Of a stretch of DNA of 41,487 nt, positions 10,045 through 18,380 are shown piece by piece. Below the pieces are notes generated by a model. That model saw only the letters and a list, made by a program, of their open reading frames with translations. It searched no databases and was not told where the DNA came from. A program made the translations under genes and the position numbers. Location of the stretch: assembly GCA_012959665.1 (NCBI GenBank), contig DUCT01000032.1, forward strand, positions 1-41,487, written 5' to 3'. The stretch comes from Myxococcales bacterium. Its GTDB lineage: Bacteria; Myxococcota_A; UBA9160; UBA4427. Positions within the stretch are counted from its first letter, which is position 1, and every line of letters begins with the position of its first letter.

Positions 10045-10800
10045 ATGAACGATCGAAGACACTTTCAATCCCGGATCACGGGAACCCAACGCACCGAAGT
10101 GGGCCACGCCAAGCGCCTGGGCATCGGTCTGGCACGGGTCGCGCTGATCTTCCTTCTGGTCGCCGAGGGGGCCGAAGTCGCGCGGTTCCTACTCGCGACT
10201 TTCGTCCCAACGCCCGCACCGACCCCGGTCTCCCAGCCCCAAGGCCAGTCCCCGATTGGCGAAACCACTCGACCGACGTCGCCTGAGCCGGCCGCTTCCC
10301 GACCCAGCCCTTCGAATTCGATGGTGCTCGCCCGGCTTCGTCGCCCGGGGAGCGGTCTCACCCCCAGCGAGGCCGAGGAACTGGCCCATGTCATTATCGA
10401 GGAATCCGCCCGGCACCAATTCGAACCCGCCCTGGTCATGGCTGTAATTCATGTGGAGAGCAGCGGACGCATACTGGCCATTTCACCCGTGGGTGCATTG
10501 GGGCTGATGCAGATCATGCCGCCCACGGGCCGAGAACTCGCCGCCCGCCACGGCATCCCGTGGAACGGCCCGGACACCCTGCTCGATCCCGTCATCAACG
10601 TAAAACTGGGCGTCGCGTACCTGCGCAGGCTCACCGATCGCTACCAGGACGTGACCGTCGCCCTTGCCGCATACAATTGGGGGCCGGGACGCATCGACAG
10701 GCGACTCCGCGCAGGGGAAAGCCTGCCCACCCTCTACCCCGACCGCGTGATGCAGGTCTACACGAGTACCAAGCACGAGACCACCGTCGGTCGCTCCTGA
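10045..10800 (+). CDS. Lytic transglycosylase (SLT domain), N-terminal membrane anchor or signal
   Basis: 'ALVMAVIHVESSGRILAISPVGALGLMQIMPPTGRELAARHGI...LGVAYLRRLTDRYQDVTVALAAYNWGPG' matches the SLT catalytic E and G-L-M-Q motif. Confidence 0.93.
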   Translation: MNDRRHFQSRITGTQRTEVGHAKRLGIGLARVALIFLLVAEGAEVARFLLATFVPTPAPTPVSQPQGQSPIGETTRPTSPEPAASRPSPSNSMVLARLRRPGSGLTPSEAEELAHVIIEESARHQFEPALVMAVIHVESSGRILAISPVGALGLMQIMPPTGRELAARHGIPWNGPDTLLDPVINVKLGVAYLRRLTDRYQDVTVALAAYNWGPGRIDRRLRAGESLPTLYPDRVMQVYTSTKHETTVGRS

Positions 10801-10811
10801 TCCGACCTGGG

Positions 10812-12281
10812 CTACTCGCTGGGCTCCACCTGTATCAACGCCTCGACCCAGGCATCCACCGCCCGCATGGCGTCGTCCGGAGCGCCCGAGTAGCCATTGA
10901 TAAGGATCGAAAAAATCACCGATTCACCGTCGGCCCGCTCGGCATAGCCCGAGAGCGCCACCACGCGCTGAGTCTTCAGCAATCCGGTTTTGGCCCGAAC
11001 CCCGTCGACGGAAGCGGCCGTGCGATGTTCAAGGGTGCCATCCCGCCCGGCGATGGGAAGCGCGGCGACGTACTCGGGACCGAAACGAAAGGAACTCGCC
11101 CCACGGTTCAGCGCCTCTACAAGCACGCGCGGGCTTACCCGGTTATCGGGCGATAGCCCCGAGCCATCCACCAGTTCCGCTCCCGGTCCAAGCACTTCGA
11201 GGGCATCGAGCCGACCCCGGACCTCGGCCAAACCCGCCGGCCAACTGCCGGGCTTCCCAGTGGCCTGGGCTCCCATCGCCTTGACCAACCCCTCTGCCAT
11301 CGCGTTGTTGCTGTACTTCAAAAAGAGCCGAACGATCTCGGCCAGGGGGCGCCCCCGGTGGCGGAGAAGTTCCACCGGCTGCTTGGCGATGCCGCGACGG
11401 ACCCGGCCCTCCACCTCGATCCCCACGGCCTCGAGTTGCATCTTGAAGAGCGCGCCGGCATAGAGGACGGGATCGCGGACGCTTCGCGCGAAATTTCGAG
11501 CCGGTTCGCCCAGTCCCAAGTCACCGCTGACCACGACGGTCTCGGCCTGGGGCGTCGCCTCTCCGCGCCCGATCGACAGACTCCCCTTGTCACCCGCATC
11601 CAACGTGCGGCCCCGGTTCTGCACTTGAAAATACGACAGGGGCGGGTCGACCTGCACCCGAACCGGGTCATCCGACCCCAAGCCCGGGCCCACCCGTACA
11701 AAAAAGGCGCCATAGTTCGCCGAAAGACCCGCCACCGGAGCGTGAAAAGCCCGAGAGGAGGGCTCGCCCCATGCCGGGTGCCAGTAGGCGGCGTCAAAAC
11801 AGGAGGGGTCCACCACCACGTCCCCCTCCACCCGGACCAGACCATTGCGGCGCAAGTCTGCCGCCAACCGCCACCAGTCCTCGGAGTTGAGCGCGGGATC
11901 GCCGCCTCCCCGAATGCCCAGTTCCCCCACCGCCCCGGTGGGTACGAGATCGCGATCCGCCACAATCACCGTCTCGAAGCGGTGGCTGGGCCCAAACGCG
12001 TCGAGGGCCGCGAGCGCTGTCAACAGCTTCATGTTGGACGCAGGGATACGCGAAACGTCAGGATCCCGGGCGTAGAGGGTCTCCCCGCCCTCCCCGATCA
12101 CCAGAGCGCCGACTTTCGCGGAGACCAGGGAATCCACTTGTAAGGTCGCATCCAAGCGAACCTCGAGGGAAGTCGGAGAATCCGCCGCCCAGCCGACCCC
12201 CACGGAAAGGACCAGTAGCGCCAGCGACGTTCCCCAAGTCACCCACGTCACCCACCCCACCGACGTCACCGAAACTCGGAC
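10812..12281 (-). CDS. dacB: D-alanyl-D-alanine carboxypeptidase/endopeptidase (PBP4, peptidase S13)
   Basis: SxxK 'RIPASNMKLLTALAAL', SxN 'LKYSNNAMAEGLVKAMG', KTG 'VRAKTGLL'. Signal peptide 'LALLVLSVGVGWAA' supports a GTG start near 12281 rather than the ORF-track 12449. Confidence 0.9.
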   Translation of the reverse strand, partial: VRVSVTSVGWVTWVTWGTSLALLVLSVGVGWAADSPTSLEVRLDATLQVDSLVSAKVGALVIGEGGETLYARDPDVSRIPASNMKLLTALAALDAFGPSHRFETVIVADRDLVPTGAVGELGIRGGGDPALNSEDWWRLAADLRRNGLVRVEGDVVVDPSCFDAAYWHPAWGEPSSRAFHAPVAGLSANYGAFFVRVGPGLGSDDPVRVQVDPPLSYFQVQNRGRTLDAGDKGSLSIGRGEATPQAETVVVSGDLGLGEPARNFARSVRDPVLYAGALFKMQLEAVGIEVEGRVRRGIAKQPVELLRHRGRPLAEIVRLFLKYSNNAMAEGLVKAMGAQATGKPGSWPAGLAEVRGRLDALEVLGPGAELVDGSGLSPDNRVSPRVLVEALNRGASSFRFGPEYVAALPIAGRDGTLEHRTAASVDGVRAKTGLLKTQRVVALSGYAERADGESVIFSILINGYSGAPDDAMRAVDAWVEALIQVEPSE

Positions 12282-12508
12282 GCCCAATGCGGCGCCGCGC
12301 GAGCACTCGTCTCTCCCTGCTCGGCTCAAGTCCTCAGCTCCCCTTTTCGATTCCTCGCGGATCGCCCCGCACCCGCCCCTGCGGGAGACCGAGCGGCCCA
12401 CCACGGGAAGCCTCACAAAGCACTCCTCAAGCACGCCTCGGAAAACCAATCCCAGCGCGGGGGGTGCGGGACCGACCGACCTGCGCGAGGGTATCCGGCA
12501 GTTTGTCA

Positions 12509-13870
12509 GTGGGCAAACGTAAGAAGAGACAGTCGGATTGGGGGATCCGCGTGCTCAACTGGATTTGGCTCGGACTGATACTGGTCTCCATTGCCTACGC
12601 GTCCTGGATTCCCGGGCGCATGGCGGAGGTGGCCATGGCTGTAATGACCGGCGCTTCGTCGGCCATTACCCTTGTGATTGGCCTGGTGGGCGCGATGGTC
12701 TTCTTCCTGGGCCTGACCCGCGTGGCCTTTGATGCAGGGCTCCGCGATTGGCTGGGTCGTCGACTGGCTGGACTGGCACGCCGACTCTTTCCCGAAGTCC
12801 CTGCCGATCACCCCGCCATGGGGGCCATGGTGATGAACATGTCCTCGAACATGATGGGGCTGGGCAACGCCGCCACGCCTTTCGGCCTGAAGGCCATGTC
12901 GGAACTGGCCCGGCTCAACACGATGCCCGGTGTGGCCACCAATGCAATGGTGCTCTTCCTGGCGATCAACACCAGCGCGATCACGATCTTCCCGCCCTTC
13001 GGCACCATCGCCGTGCGCCAGGCCGCGGGTTCCGCCGACCCGTGGGCCATTTGGGCGCCCACACTGATTGCCACCACCTGCTCGACCTTGGCCGCGGTGG
13101 CCGGCTACTTTGCACTGGGTCGACTCCCGGTCTTCCGGCGGCGGCCCGTCGACTCTCTCCCGGTGCCCCCGGTCTCCCACGAAAACCCGGACTCGCCCCC
13201 GGAGACGAATCTCCCCGCCCCGCGGGCGGCGACCGCTCCCGGCTGGGTTCGGGCCACCCTCGTGGGCGTGTTCACGCTCACCGTGGTGTCGGGGCTCGGC
13301 ATGGAATTCGGACGCCTGGTTCCGGAACTCGGCGTCGGGGGTGCCGGCAAGGCAATCATTCAGGACTGGATGCTGCCCCTGCTCGTGGCGGGCCTGCTTC
13401 TCATCGGACTGGCATCCGGCGTCCGCGCCTACGACTCGATGATCGCCGGCGCCCGGGAGGGCCTCGACGTGGCCGTTCGCATCGTCCCCTACCTCGTTGC
13501 CATCTTGGTGGCCGTGGCGATGTTTCGAGCATCCGGTGCCCTGGATCTCATCATCGGATTTCTCGATCCCTATACCCGCGCCATAGGAGTGCCCGCCGAA
13601 GTCCTCCCCATGGCGCTGCTCCGCCCCTTGTCGGGATCTGGAGCCTTCGGAGTCATGAGCGAAATCATCACCACCCACGGCCCAGACACCTTCATCGGCT
13701 ATCTCACCTGCACCCTGATGGGATCCACCGAAACCACATTCTATGTCCTGGCCCTCTACCTAGGAGCGGCGGGCGTGGTCGACGGCCGCCACGCTCTCGG
13801 CGCCTGCCTAATCGGTGATCTCGGCGGCTTCGTGGGCGCCACCGCTGCCTGCCACTGGTTCTTCGGCTAG
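12509..13870 (+). CDS. Fused SpmA-SpmB type nucleoside-recognition (Gate) domain membrane protein
   Basis: N half 'MNMSSNMMGLGNAATPFGLKAMSELARLN...ATNAMVLFLAINTSAITIFP' (SpmA-like); C half 'RPLSGSGAFGVMSEIITTHGPDTFIGYLTCTLMGSTETTFYVLALYLGAAGVVDGRHAL' (SpmB-like). GTG start at 12509. Confidence 0.9.
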   Translation: MGKRKKRQSDWGIRVLNWIWLGLILVSIAYASWIPGRMAEVAMAVMTGASSAITLVIGLVGAMVFFLGLTRVAFDAGLRDWLGRRLAGLARRLFPEVPADHPAMGAMVMNMSSNMMGLGNAATPFGLKAMSELARLNTMPGVATNAMVLFLAINTSAITIFPPFGTIAVRQAAGSADPWAIWAPTLIATTCSTLAAVAGYFALGRLPVFRRRPVDSLPVPPVSHENPDSPPETNLPAPRAATAPGWVRATLVGVFTLTVVSGLGMEFGRLVPELGVGGAGKAIIQDWMLPLLVAGLLLIGLASGVRAYDSMIAGAREGLDVAVRIVPYLVAILVAVAMFRASGALDLIIGFLDPYTRAIGVPAEVLPMALLRPLSGSGAFGVMSEIITTHGPDTFIGYLTCTLMGSTETTFYVLALYLGAAGVVDGRHALGACLIGDLGGFVGATAACHWFFG

Positions 13871-13883
13871 GCCAGGACAGGCC

Positions 13884-14936
13884 ATGGGGAGCCCCAGCGG
13901 CGTCGATCCCCACCCCGCAGAAATTGCGCGCGCGGTGGATGCTGCTCTCGGACGAGGAGTCGCGGCGGCCCTGCCCCTTCCTCCCGGCCTCGACGTCCGC
14001 CGGTTCTACAGGCTGCAACTCACGGGCGATACCGATCCGCCCCGCCTGGTGGCCCGGGTCGACCCCAATCCGGGCGCGGCATCGGATCTTGAGCCCATCC
14101 GCGGACTCCTCGCTCAACACGGCCTGCCCGTACCTGCCCGGTACGGAAGCGCCCGGGGAATCGAACTCCTGGAAGACTTGGGCGACCAAAGCCTGGAACG
14201 CCTCGCGGCCGGCAAGCCGCCCCGACAGCGCGATGCCCTCTACGCCGAAGCCTGCGAACTCGTGCCCCGGCTCCAACGCATCCCCTTGCCCTTCAACCGC
14301 GCCTTGGACGCCGAACTGATCATGAGCAAGGCCCTCAAGTGGCTTCAATGGACCTTGCCCCTTGCCCTGGGGCGCCCGGCGAGTGCCTCGGAAAGCGGTG
14401 CCGTGAACGCGGCTTTCGGGTTGATCGCGCGGACGTGCGAAGCGGCCCCCGCAAGACTGGCTCACCGGGATTTCAAAGCCGCCAACCTGATTCAGCGGCG
14501 CGCTTCCCGGAACCAGCCCGCGCACTTGTGCATGATCGATTTGCAGGACGCTTTTCTCGCGCCCCCGGAGTACGACCTGGTCTGCCTGCTTCGGGACTCC
14601 CAGGTCCAGCTCCCCGAGACCACGGTTCAAGCTTTGCTGGAACGCACCCGGCCCGAACTGCCGGCCCCCCCCGGACCCGATGAATTCGCTCGCCGCTTTG
14701 ACCTCATCGCCGTAGCTCGGATCGCCAAGGACATTTCCCATTATCTGCATGCCGCCAGCCAACGGGGGGACCGACGTTACCTCCGCTTTGTACCCACGGG
14801 CCTGTCGAACCTGCGCGCCGCCACCCTCCGCGCCCAGTCACGCGATCCCGAAATCAGCGAGTTCGCCGAAATTCTCACGGATTTGCCGGCGACCCTCGAC
14901 GTGCCGGCGGACTCTCGGGCAAGGGACAAAGCCTGA
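13884..14936 (+). CDS. AmgK-like amino-sugar kinase (aminoglycoside phosphotransferase fold)
   Basis: 'LAHRDFKAANLI' catalytic loop and 'CMIDLQDAFLAPPEYDLVCLLRD' (DxQDA...P.YDL.SLL signature of AmgK-type kinases); followed immediately by a MurU-like nucleotidyltransferase. Confidence 0.75.
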   Translation: MGSPSGVDPHPAEIARAVDAALGRGVAAALPLPPGLDVRRFYRLQLTGDTDPPRLVARVDPNPGAASDLEPIRGLLAQHGLPVPARYGSARGIELLEDLGDQSLERLAAGKPPRQRDALYAEACELVPRLQRIPLPFNRALDAELIMSKALKWLQWTLPLALGRPASASESGAVNAAFGLIARTCEAAPARLAHRDFKAANLIQRRASRNQPAHLCMIDLQDAFLAPPEYDLVCLLRDSQVQLPETTVQALLERTRPELPAPPGPDEFARRFDLIAVARIAKDISHYLHAASQRGDRRYLRFVPTGLSNLRAATLRAQSRDPEISEFAEILTDLPATLDVPADSRARDKA

Positions 14937-15931
14937 TGCGCGCGATGATCCTCGCCGCAGGGCTAGGCACGCGTATGGGCCCACTCTCAAACCTACGGGC
15001 CAAGCCCGCCCTACCCGTCCTCGGACGCCCGGTGATCGCCTGGCTATTGGAACTCCTCGCCCACCACGGCGTCGAAGAGACGGCCGTCAATCTCCACCAC
15101 TTGCCCCGGAGCATCGAGAACGCGGTGGACCGGTTCGCCCCCTCTGGACTCTCGGTGACCTACTCAAGGGAGGTCACGCCCCTGGGCACGGGCGGAGGCA
15201 TCGCTTCCCAGGCCGATTTTCTTGCCCAAAGTGAGCCGGCCCTGGTCCTGGCGGGGGACATGGTGCTCGATTGCGACCTCACGACCCTGGTCGCCCAGCA
15301 TCGCAAATCCGGCGCGGACTGCACCCTTGTGCTTCAGGCCAGGTGCAGGCATAACCAGCATTTCGGCACCCTGGGAATCGACGCCCAGGGCTCTCTCCGA
15401 CGCATCGCAGATCGCTTCGACCTCGGCGGCGAGGTTCGGTCTGGAGTCTTTGTCGGCCTTCGGATTCTATCGCCGAGCCTCTTCCGAGCGCTCCCCGACC
15501 GTGCGCCAGGGACGGCGTTCGAGGATCTCTCGGACTGGTGGGCCCCGCTCCTGGCCGCCGGAAAGGCCAAGATTCGCTGCCAATTGCTCAACCCCGAACA
15601 ACTCCAATGGCAGCCCGTGGGCACCCCAGGCGAGTACCTGACCGCAAACCTTTCGCCTCCCCATGTGACGTTCCTGGCCGAGGCCGAAAGGGCCGCACCC
15701 GGGACACTCATCCTGGGCGAGGAAAGGGATCTGGTTCTCGGTGCGGGCGCCCAACTGGGTCAGGGGAGCAGGCTTCGGCGCAGCGTCGTCTGGGAAAAAG
15801 AAACTGTACCCCCAAACTTCCACGGCCGGGGGGGGGTCTTCGCCGACGGAAACTTCTATTTTGGCGACACGGATCCCGTAGAAGGCGCCGGGCAAGCTGG
15901 CAACCCAGGGAGAAAATCAAACGATGGATGA
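14936..15931 (+). CDS. MurU-like sugar-1-phosphate nucleotidyltransferase with C-terminal extension
   Basis: 'MRAMILAAGLGTRMGPLSNLRAKPALPVLGRPVIAWLLELLAHHGVEE', 'PLGTGGGIA', 'LVLAGDMVLDCDL', 'QPVGTPGEYL'. Start overlaps the kinase stop (TGATG-type). Confidence 0.78.
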   Translation: MRAMILAAGLGTRMGPLSNLRAKPALPVLGRPVIAWLLELLAHHGVEETAVNLHHLPRSIENAVDRFAPSGLSVTYSREVTPLGTGGGIASQADFLAQSEPALVLAGDMVLDCDLTTLVAQHRKSGADCTLVLQARCRHNQHFGTLGIDAQGSLRRIADRFDLGGEVRSGVFVGLRILSPSLFRALPDRAPGTAFEDLSDWWAPLLAAGKAKIRCQLLNPEQLQWQPVGTPGEYLTANLSPPHVTFLAEAERAAPGTLILGEERDLVLGAGAQLGQGSRLRRSVVWEKETVPPNFHGRGGVFADGNFYFGDTDPVEGAGQAGNPGRKSNDG

Positions 15932-16661
15932 AGTGACCTTTGTCGGCACCAGCGATGCATTTGGAGCCGGCGGGCGACGACAATCGGCGATTCTCGTGCG
16001 CGGACCTCGGGGCACCCTCCTAATGGATTGCGGGGCCACAACCAACACTGGCCTCGTACAGTTGGGAATCGACCGGAATGAAATCGAGACAATCCTCATC
16101 TCGCACTTCCACAGCGATCACTTCGGCGGCATCCCGCTCTACCTGCTGGCGGCCCTCTACGAAGACCGCCGCCAGCAACCCCTCGCCATCGTCGGCCCAC
16201 CGGGCATCGAGGCCAAGGTCCGCGCCCTCGCCTCGGCTATGGGGCACAGCATGGACTCCCAGGAGTGGCCCTTCGCCATCACCTTTCACGAAGCCAGGGC
16301 TGGAACCGAGCAGGAATTCGGCCCTGCGCAGATCGCGGCCTTCGAAACCCAGCACCAACTCGAGGCCAATCCCCACGGCTACCGGGTCAATCTCGGCGGG
16401 GCCCGGATCGCTTACTCGGGGGACACCGGATGGTTCTCCGGGCTCCCGGCACACGTCGCCGGCGCTGATCTCTTTGCCTGCGAGTGCACCCTCTTCGATC
16501 GCCGTCTTGATTTCCATCTCAGCCTGGACGAAATCCGCGCCCATCACGCCGAACTGGATGTCGGTCGACTGGTACTCACCCACCTGGGCTCCGCAATGTC
16601 GCAAGAGCGCGAGACCATTGAGTTCGAGACCGCGGACGACGGTCTGGTGATTGGGCTCTAG
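15924..16661 (+). CDS. MBL-fold metallohydrolase (RNase Z/PQQB-like)
   Basis: 'ILISHFHSDHFGGIPLYLLAAL' metal-binding HxHxDH motif, 'YSGDTGW', 'LVLTHLGSAM'. Confidence 0.9.
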   Translation: MDEVTFVGTSDAFGAGGRRQSAILVRGPRGTLLMDCGATTNTGLVQLGIDRNEIETILISHFHSDHFGGIPLYLLAALYEDRRQQPLAIVGPPGIEAKVRALASAMGHSMDSQEWPFAITFHEARAGTEQEFGPAQIAAFETQHQLEANPHGYRVNLGGARIAYSGDTGWFSGLPAHVAGADLFACECTLFDRRLDFHLSLDEIRAHHAELDVGRLVLTHLGSAMSQERETIEFETADDGLVIGL

Positions 16662-17815
16662 CCCGGGCCGACGATGGCCCCCAGAACAGTCAGGCGCGCA
16701 GCGCCCGTGCAGTGGGGAATATGGTTGGGCAGCCCGAGCAGCGTATTGCGGCCGAGCAGCGAGAACGCCATGGCCTCGGCTGCATCCGCGGGAACCCCCC
16801 ACGCATCGAAAGCCTCCACGTCAGCACCGGGAACGGCGGCGCGTAGGCCGGCCATGATCGCTGGGTTCGCTGCCCCACCGCCGCCTACCAGGATGCGCTC
16901 TCCGTCCCCCCGCCAACCCGGAAGCCAATCCCGACAGGCCCGGGCAACGCTTTCAACCGTAAAGGCCACCACCGTCGCGATCAGGTCGTCTTCCGAGGCT
17001 CCCGGTTCGGCCCTCTGCCAGCGGGCCATGATCTCCTCCGACCGGGCCCGACCGTAACGCTCACGGCCGGTGGATTTAGGCGGCGGCTGGGCGAGGAATT
17101 CATCTTCCTGCAGAAGCTCTTGAAGAAAGCCCGGCGAAACAGTCCCGCGCAACGCCCGCGCGCCGTCCCGGTCCATCGTTTCCTCGCCCCCGGTCATTCG
17201 CTCCACCACGCCGTCCGCCAAGCTGTTGGCCGGCCCCACGTCAAACGCCACGACCTTGTCCGGATCGCCTCCGGCGGGGAGCCACGTCACATTGGCGATG
17301 CCTCCCAGATTCAGAATCAGACGACTTTCCTTCGCTTCCGAAAATGCAGCGCGATGAAAGAACGGAGCCAGAGGAGCCCCTTGGCCCCCGGCCGCCATGT
17401 CGCCGGGCCGAAAATCGCCGACCACCCGGCATCCTGTACGCTCGGCGATCAGCGCGAGAGAACCGATCTGCAGGGTCCCCCCCACTTCCGGGTGGTGGGC
17501 AATCGTCTGGCCGTGGGAGGCAATTCCATCCACGTCTTCCAGCGCGACCCCCCCCGCTTCGGCCACCGCCACCGCCGCCTCGGCGAAGCGTTCGGCAAGG
17601 ATACGATCGAGGGCAACCAATTCGCGCATGGCCTCGGCGGCGGGCACCTGACCCGCCGCCAAGGCATGCACCCGCTCCTGCTCGGATCGAGCCAGGGGCA
17701 GTTCCCGATAGGCGAGCAGGGAGAATGGCCGGGTCGCCGTCCCCCCTGGCCACTCCACCAGCGCTGCGTCCACCGCATCCGCTGACGTTCCCGACATTAA
17801 ACCAATCACGAGCAT
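16658..17815 (-). CDS. anmK: Anhydro-N-acetylmuramic acid kinase
   Basis: 'MLVIGLMSGTSADAVDAALVEW', 'DGIASHGQTIAHHPEVGGTLQIGSLALIAERTGCRVVGDFRPGDMAAGGQGAPLAPFFH', 'LNLGGIANVTWLP'. Internal ATG at 17815 is the natural start. Confidence 0.96.
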   Translation of the reverse strand: MLVIGLMSGTSADAVDAALVEWPGGTATRPFSLLAYRELPLARSEQERVHALAAGQVPAAEAMRELVALDRILAERFAEAAVAVAEAGGVALEDVDGIASHGQTIAHHPEVGGTLQIGSLALIAERTGCRVVGDFRPGDMAAGGQGAPLAPFFHRAAFSEAKESRLILNLGGIANVTWLPAGGDPDKVVAFDVGPANSLADGVVERMTGGEETMDRDGARALRGTVSPGFLQELLQEDEFLAQPPPKSTGRERYGRARSEEIMARWQRAEPGASEDDLIATVVAFTVESVARACRDWLPGWRGDGERILVGGGGAANPAIMAGLRAAVPGADVEAFDAWGVPADAAEAMAFSLLGRNTLLGLPNHIPHCTGAARLTVLGAIVGPG

Positions 17816-17951
17816 GACCGGGAGCTTAGGCCGAATTCGAGTCGACGGACTCCACACCGGGCCCAAGAACTTCAGAAACCCCCACGAGACAGGTGTTCAA
17901 GTCCTTGACATTCCTATTCAATTCTCCAACATAGGCCGCTCGATTCTTCCC

Positions 17952-17975
17952 GGCGCCCCAGACTTTGGGGCCGCC
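17952..17975. other. Strong GC hairpin in the anmK/18095 divergent intergenic region
   Basis: GGCGCCCCA-gactt-TGGGGC(c)GCC paired by hand (one bulge). Confidence 0.4.
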
Positions 17976-18094
17976 TGATTTTGGCCCTCCTCGATCCCTC
18001 CGGTCTGTACGTCCAAACCGGAGCCGGCAAGCGCTCAGGTCGGACACGCCGACGGCGCATCGAGACACCTCGAAACTCCGGAGTACAGCGACCC

Positions 18095-18370
18095 ATGAAC
18101 GAAGCTTCGCGCATTCAGGGATGGACAATCTGCGGCGCCGCAGGCGGGTTGGCCCTGCTCTTCGTCCTCGGCCTCCTCAACCACAGCTATTGGGCGATCG
18201 CCCTACCCGTGGCCGTTCTGACTCTCTTCGTGCTCGGCTTGGCGGGCTGGGTCGGCTACACGATCGCCACTATCCAGGTCGAAGCCGACCCGGTACCCGA
18301 GGTCCTTGTCTCCGAAGCCGACACCCGGGAGGCAGCCCCAGAAGCCTCCAGCCCACGCGAATCGACCTGA
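18095..18370 (+). CDS. Small uncharacterised two-TM protein
   Basis: 'GLALLFVLGLLNHSYWAIALPVAVLTLFVLGLAGWVGYTIATIQ' hydrophobic segments; immediately upstream of the glycosyltransferase. Confidence 0.55.
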   Translation: MNEASRIQGWTICGAAGGLALLFVLGLLNHSYWAIALPVAVLTLFVLGLAGWVGYTIATIQVEADPVPEVLVSEADTREAAPEASSPREST

Positions 18371-18380
18371 GTTCCCGAGT

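Noticed and set aside
12506-13678. 390-aa minus-strand ORF opposite the SpmA-SpmB gene
   Set aside because: His/Gly/Gln-rich antisense translation without recognisable motifs; the opposite strand encodes clear transmembrane Gate domains.
12748-13818. 356-aa plus-strand ORF in another frame inside the SpmA-SpmB gene
   Set aside because: R/G/H/P-rich out-of-frame translation typical of high GC.
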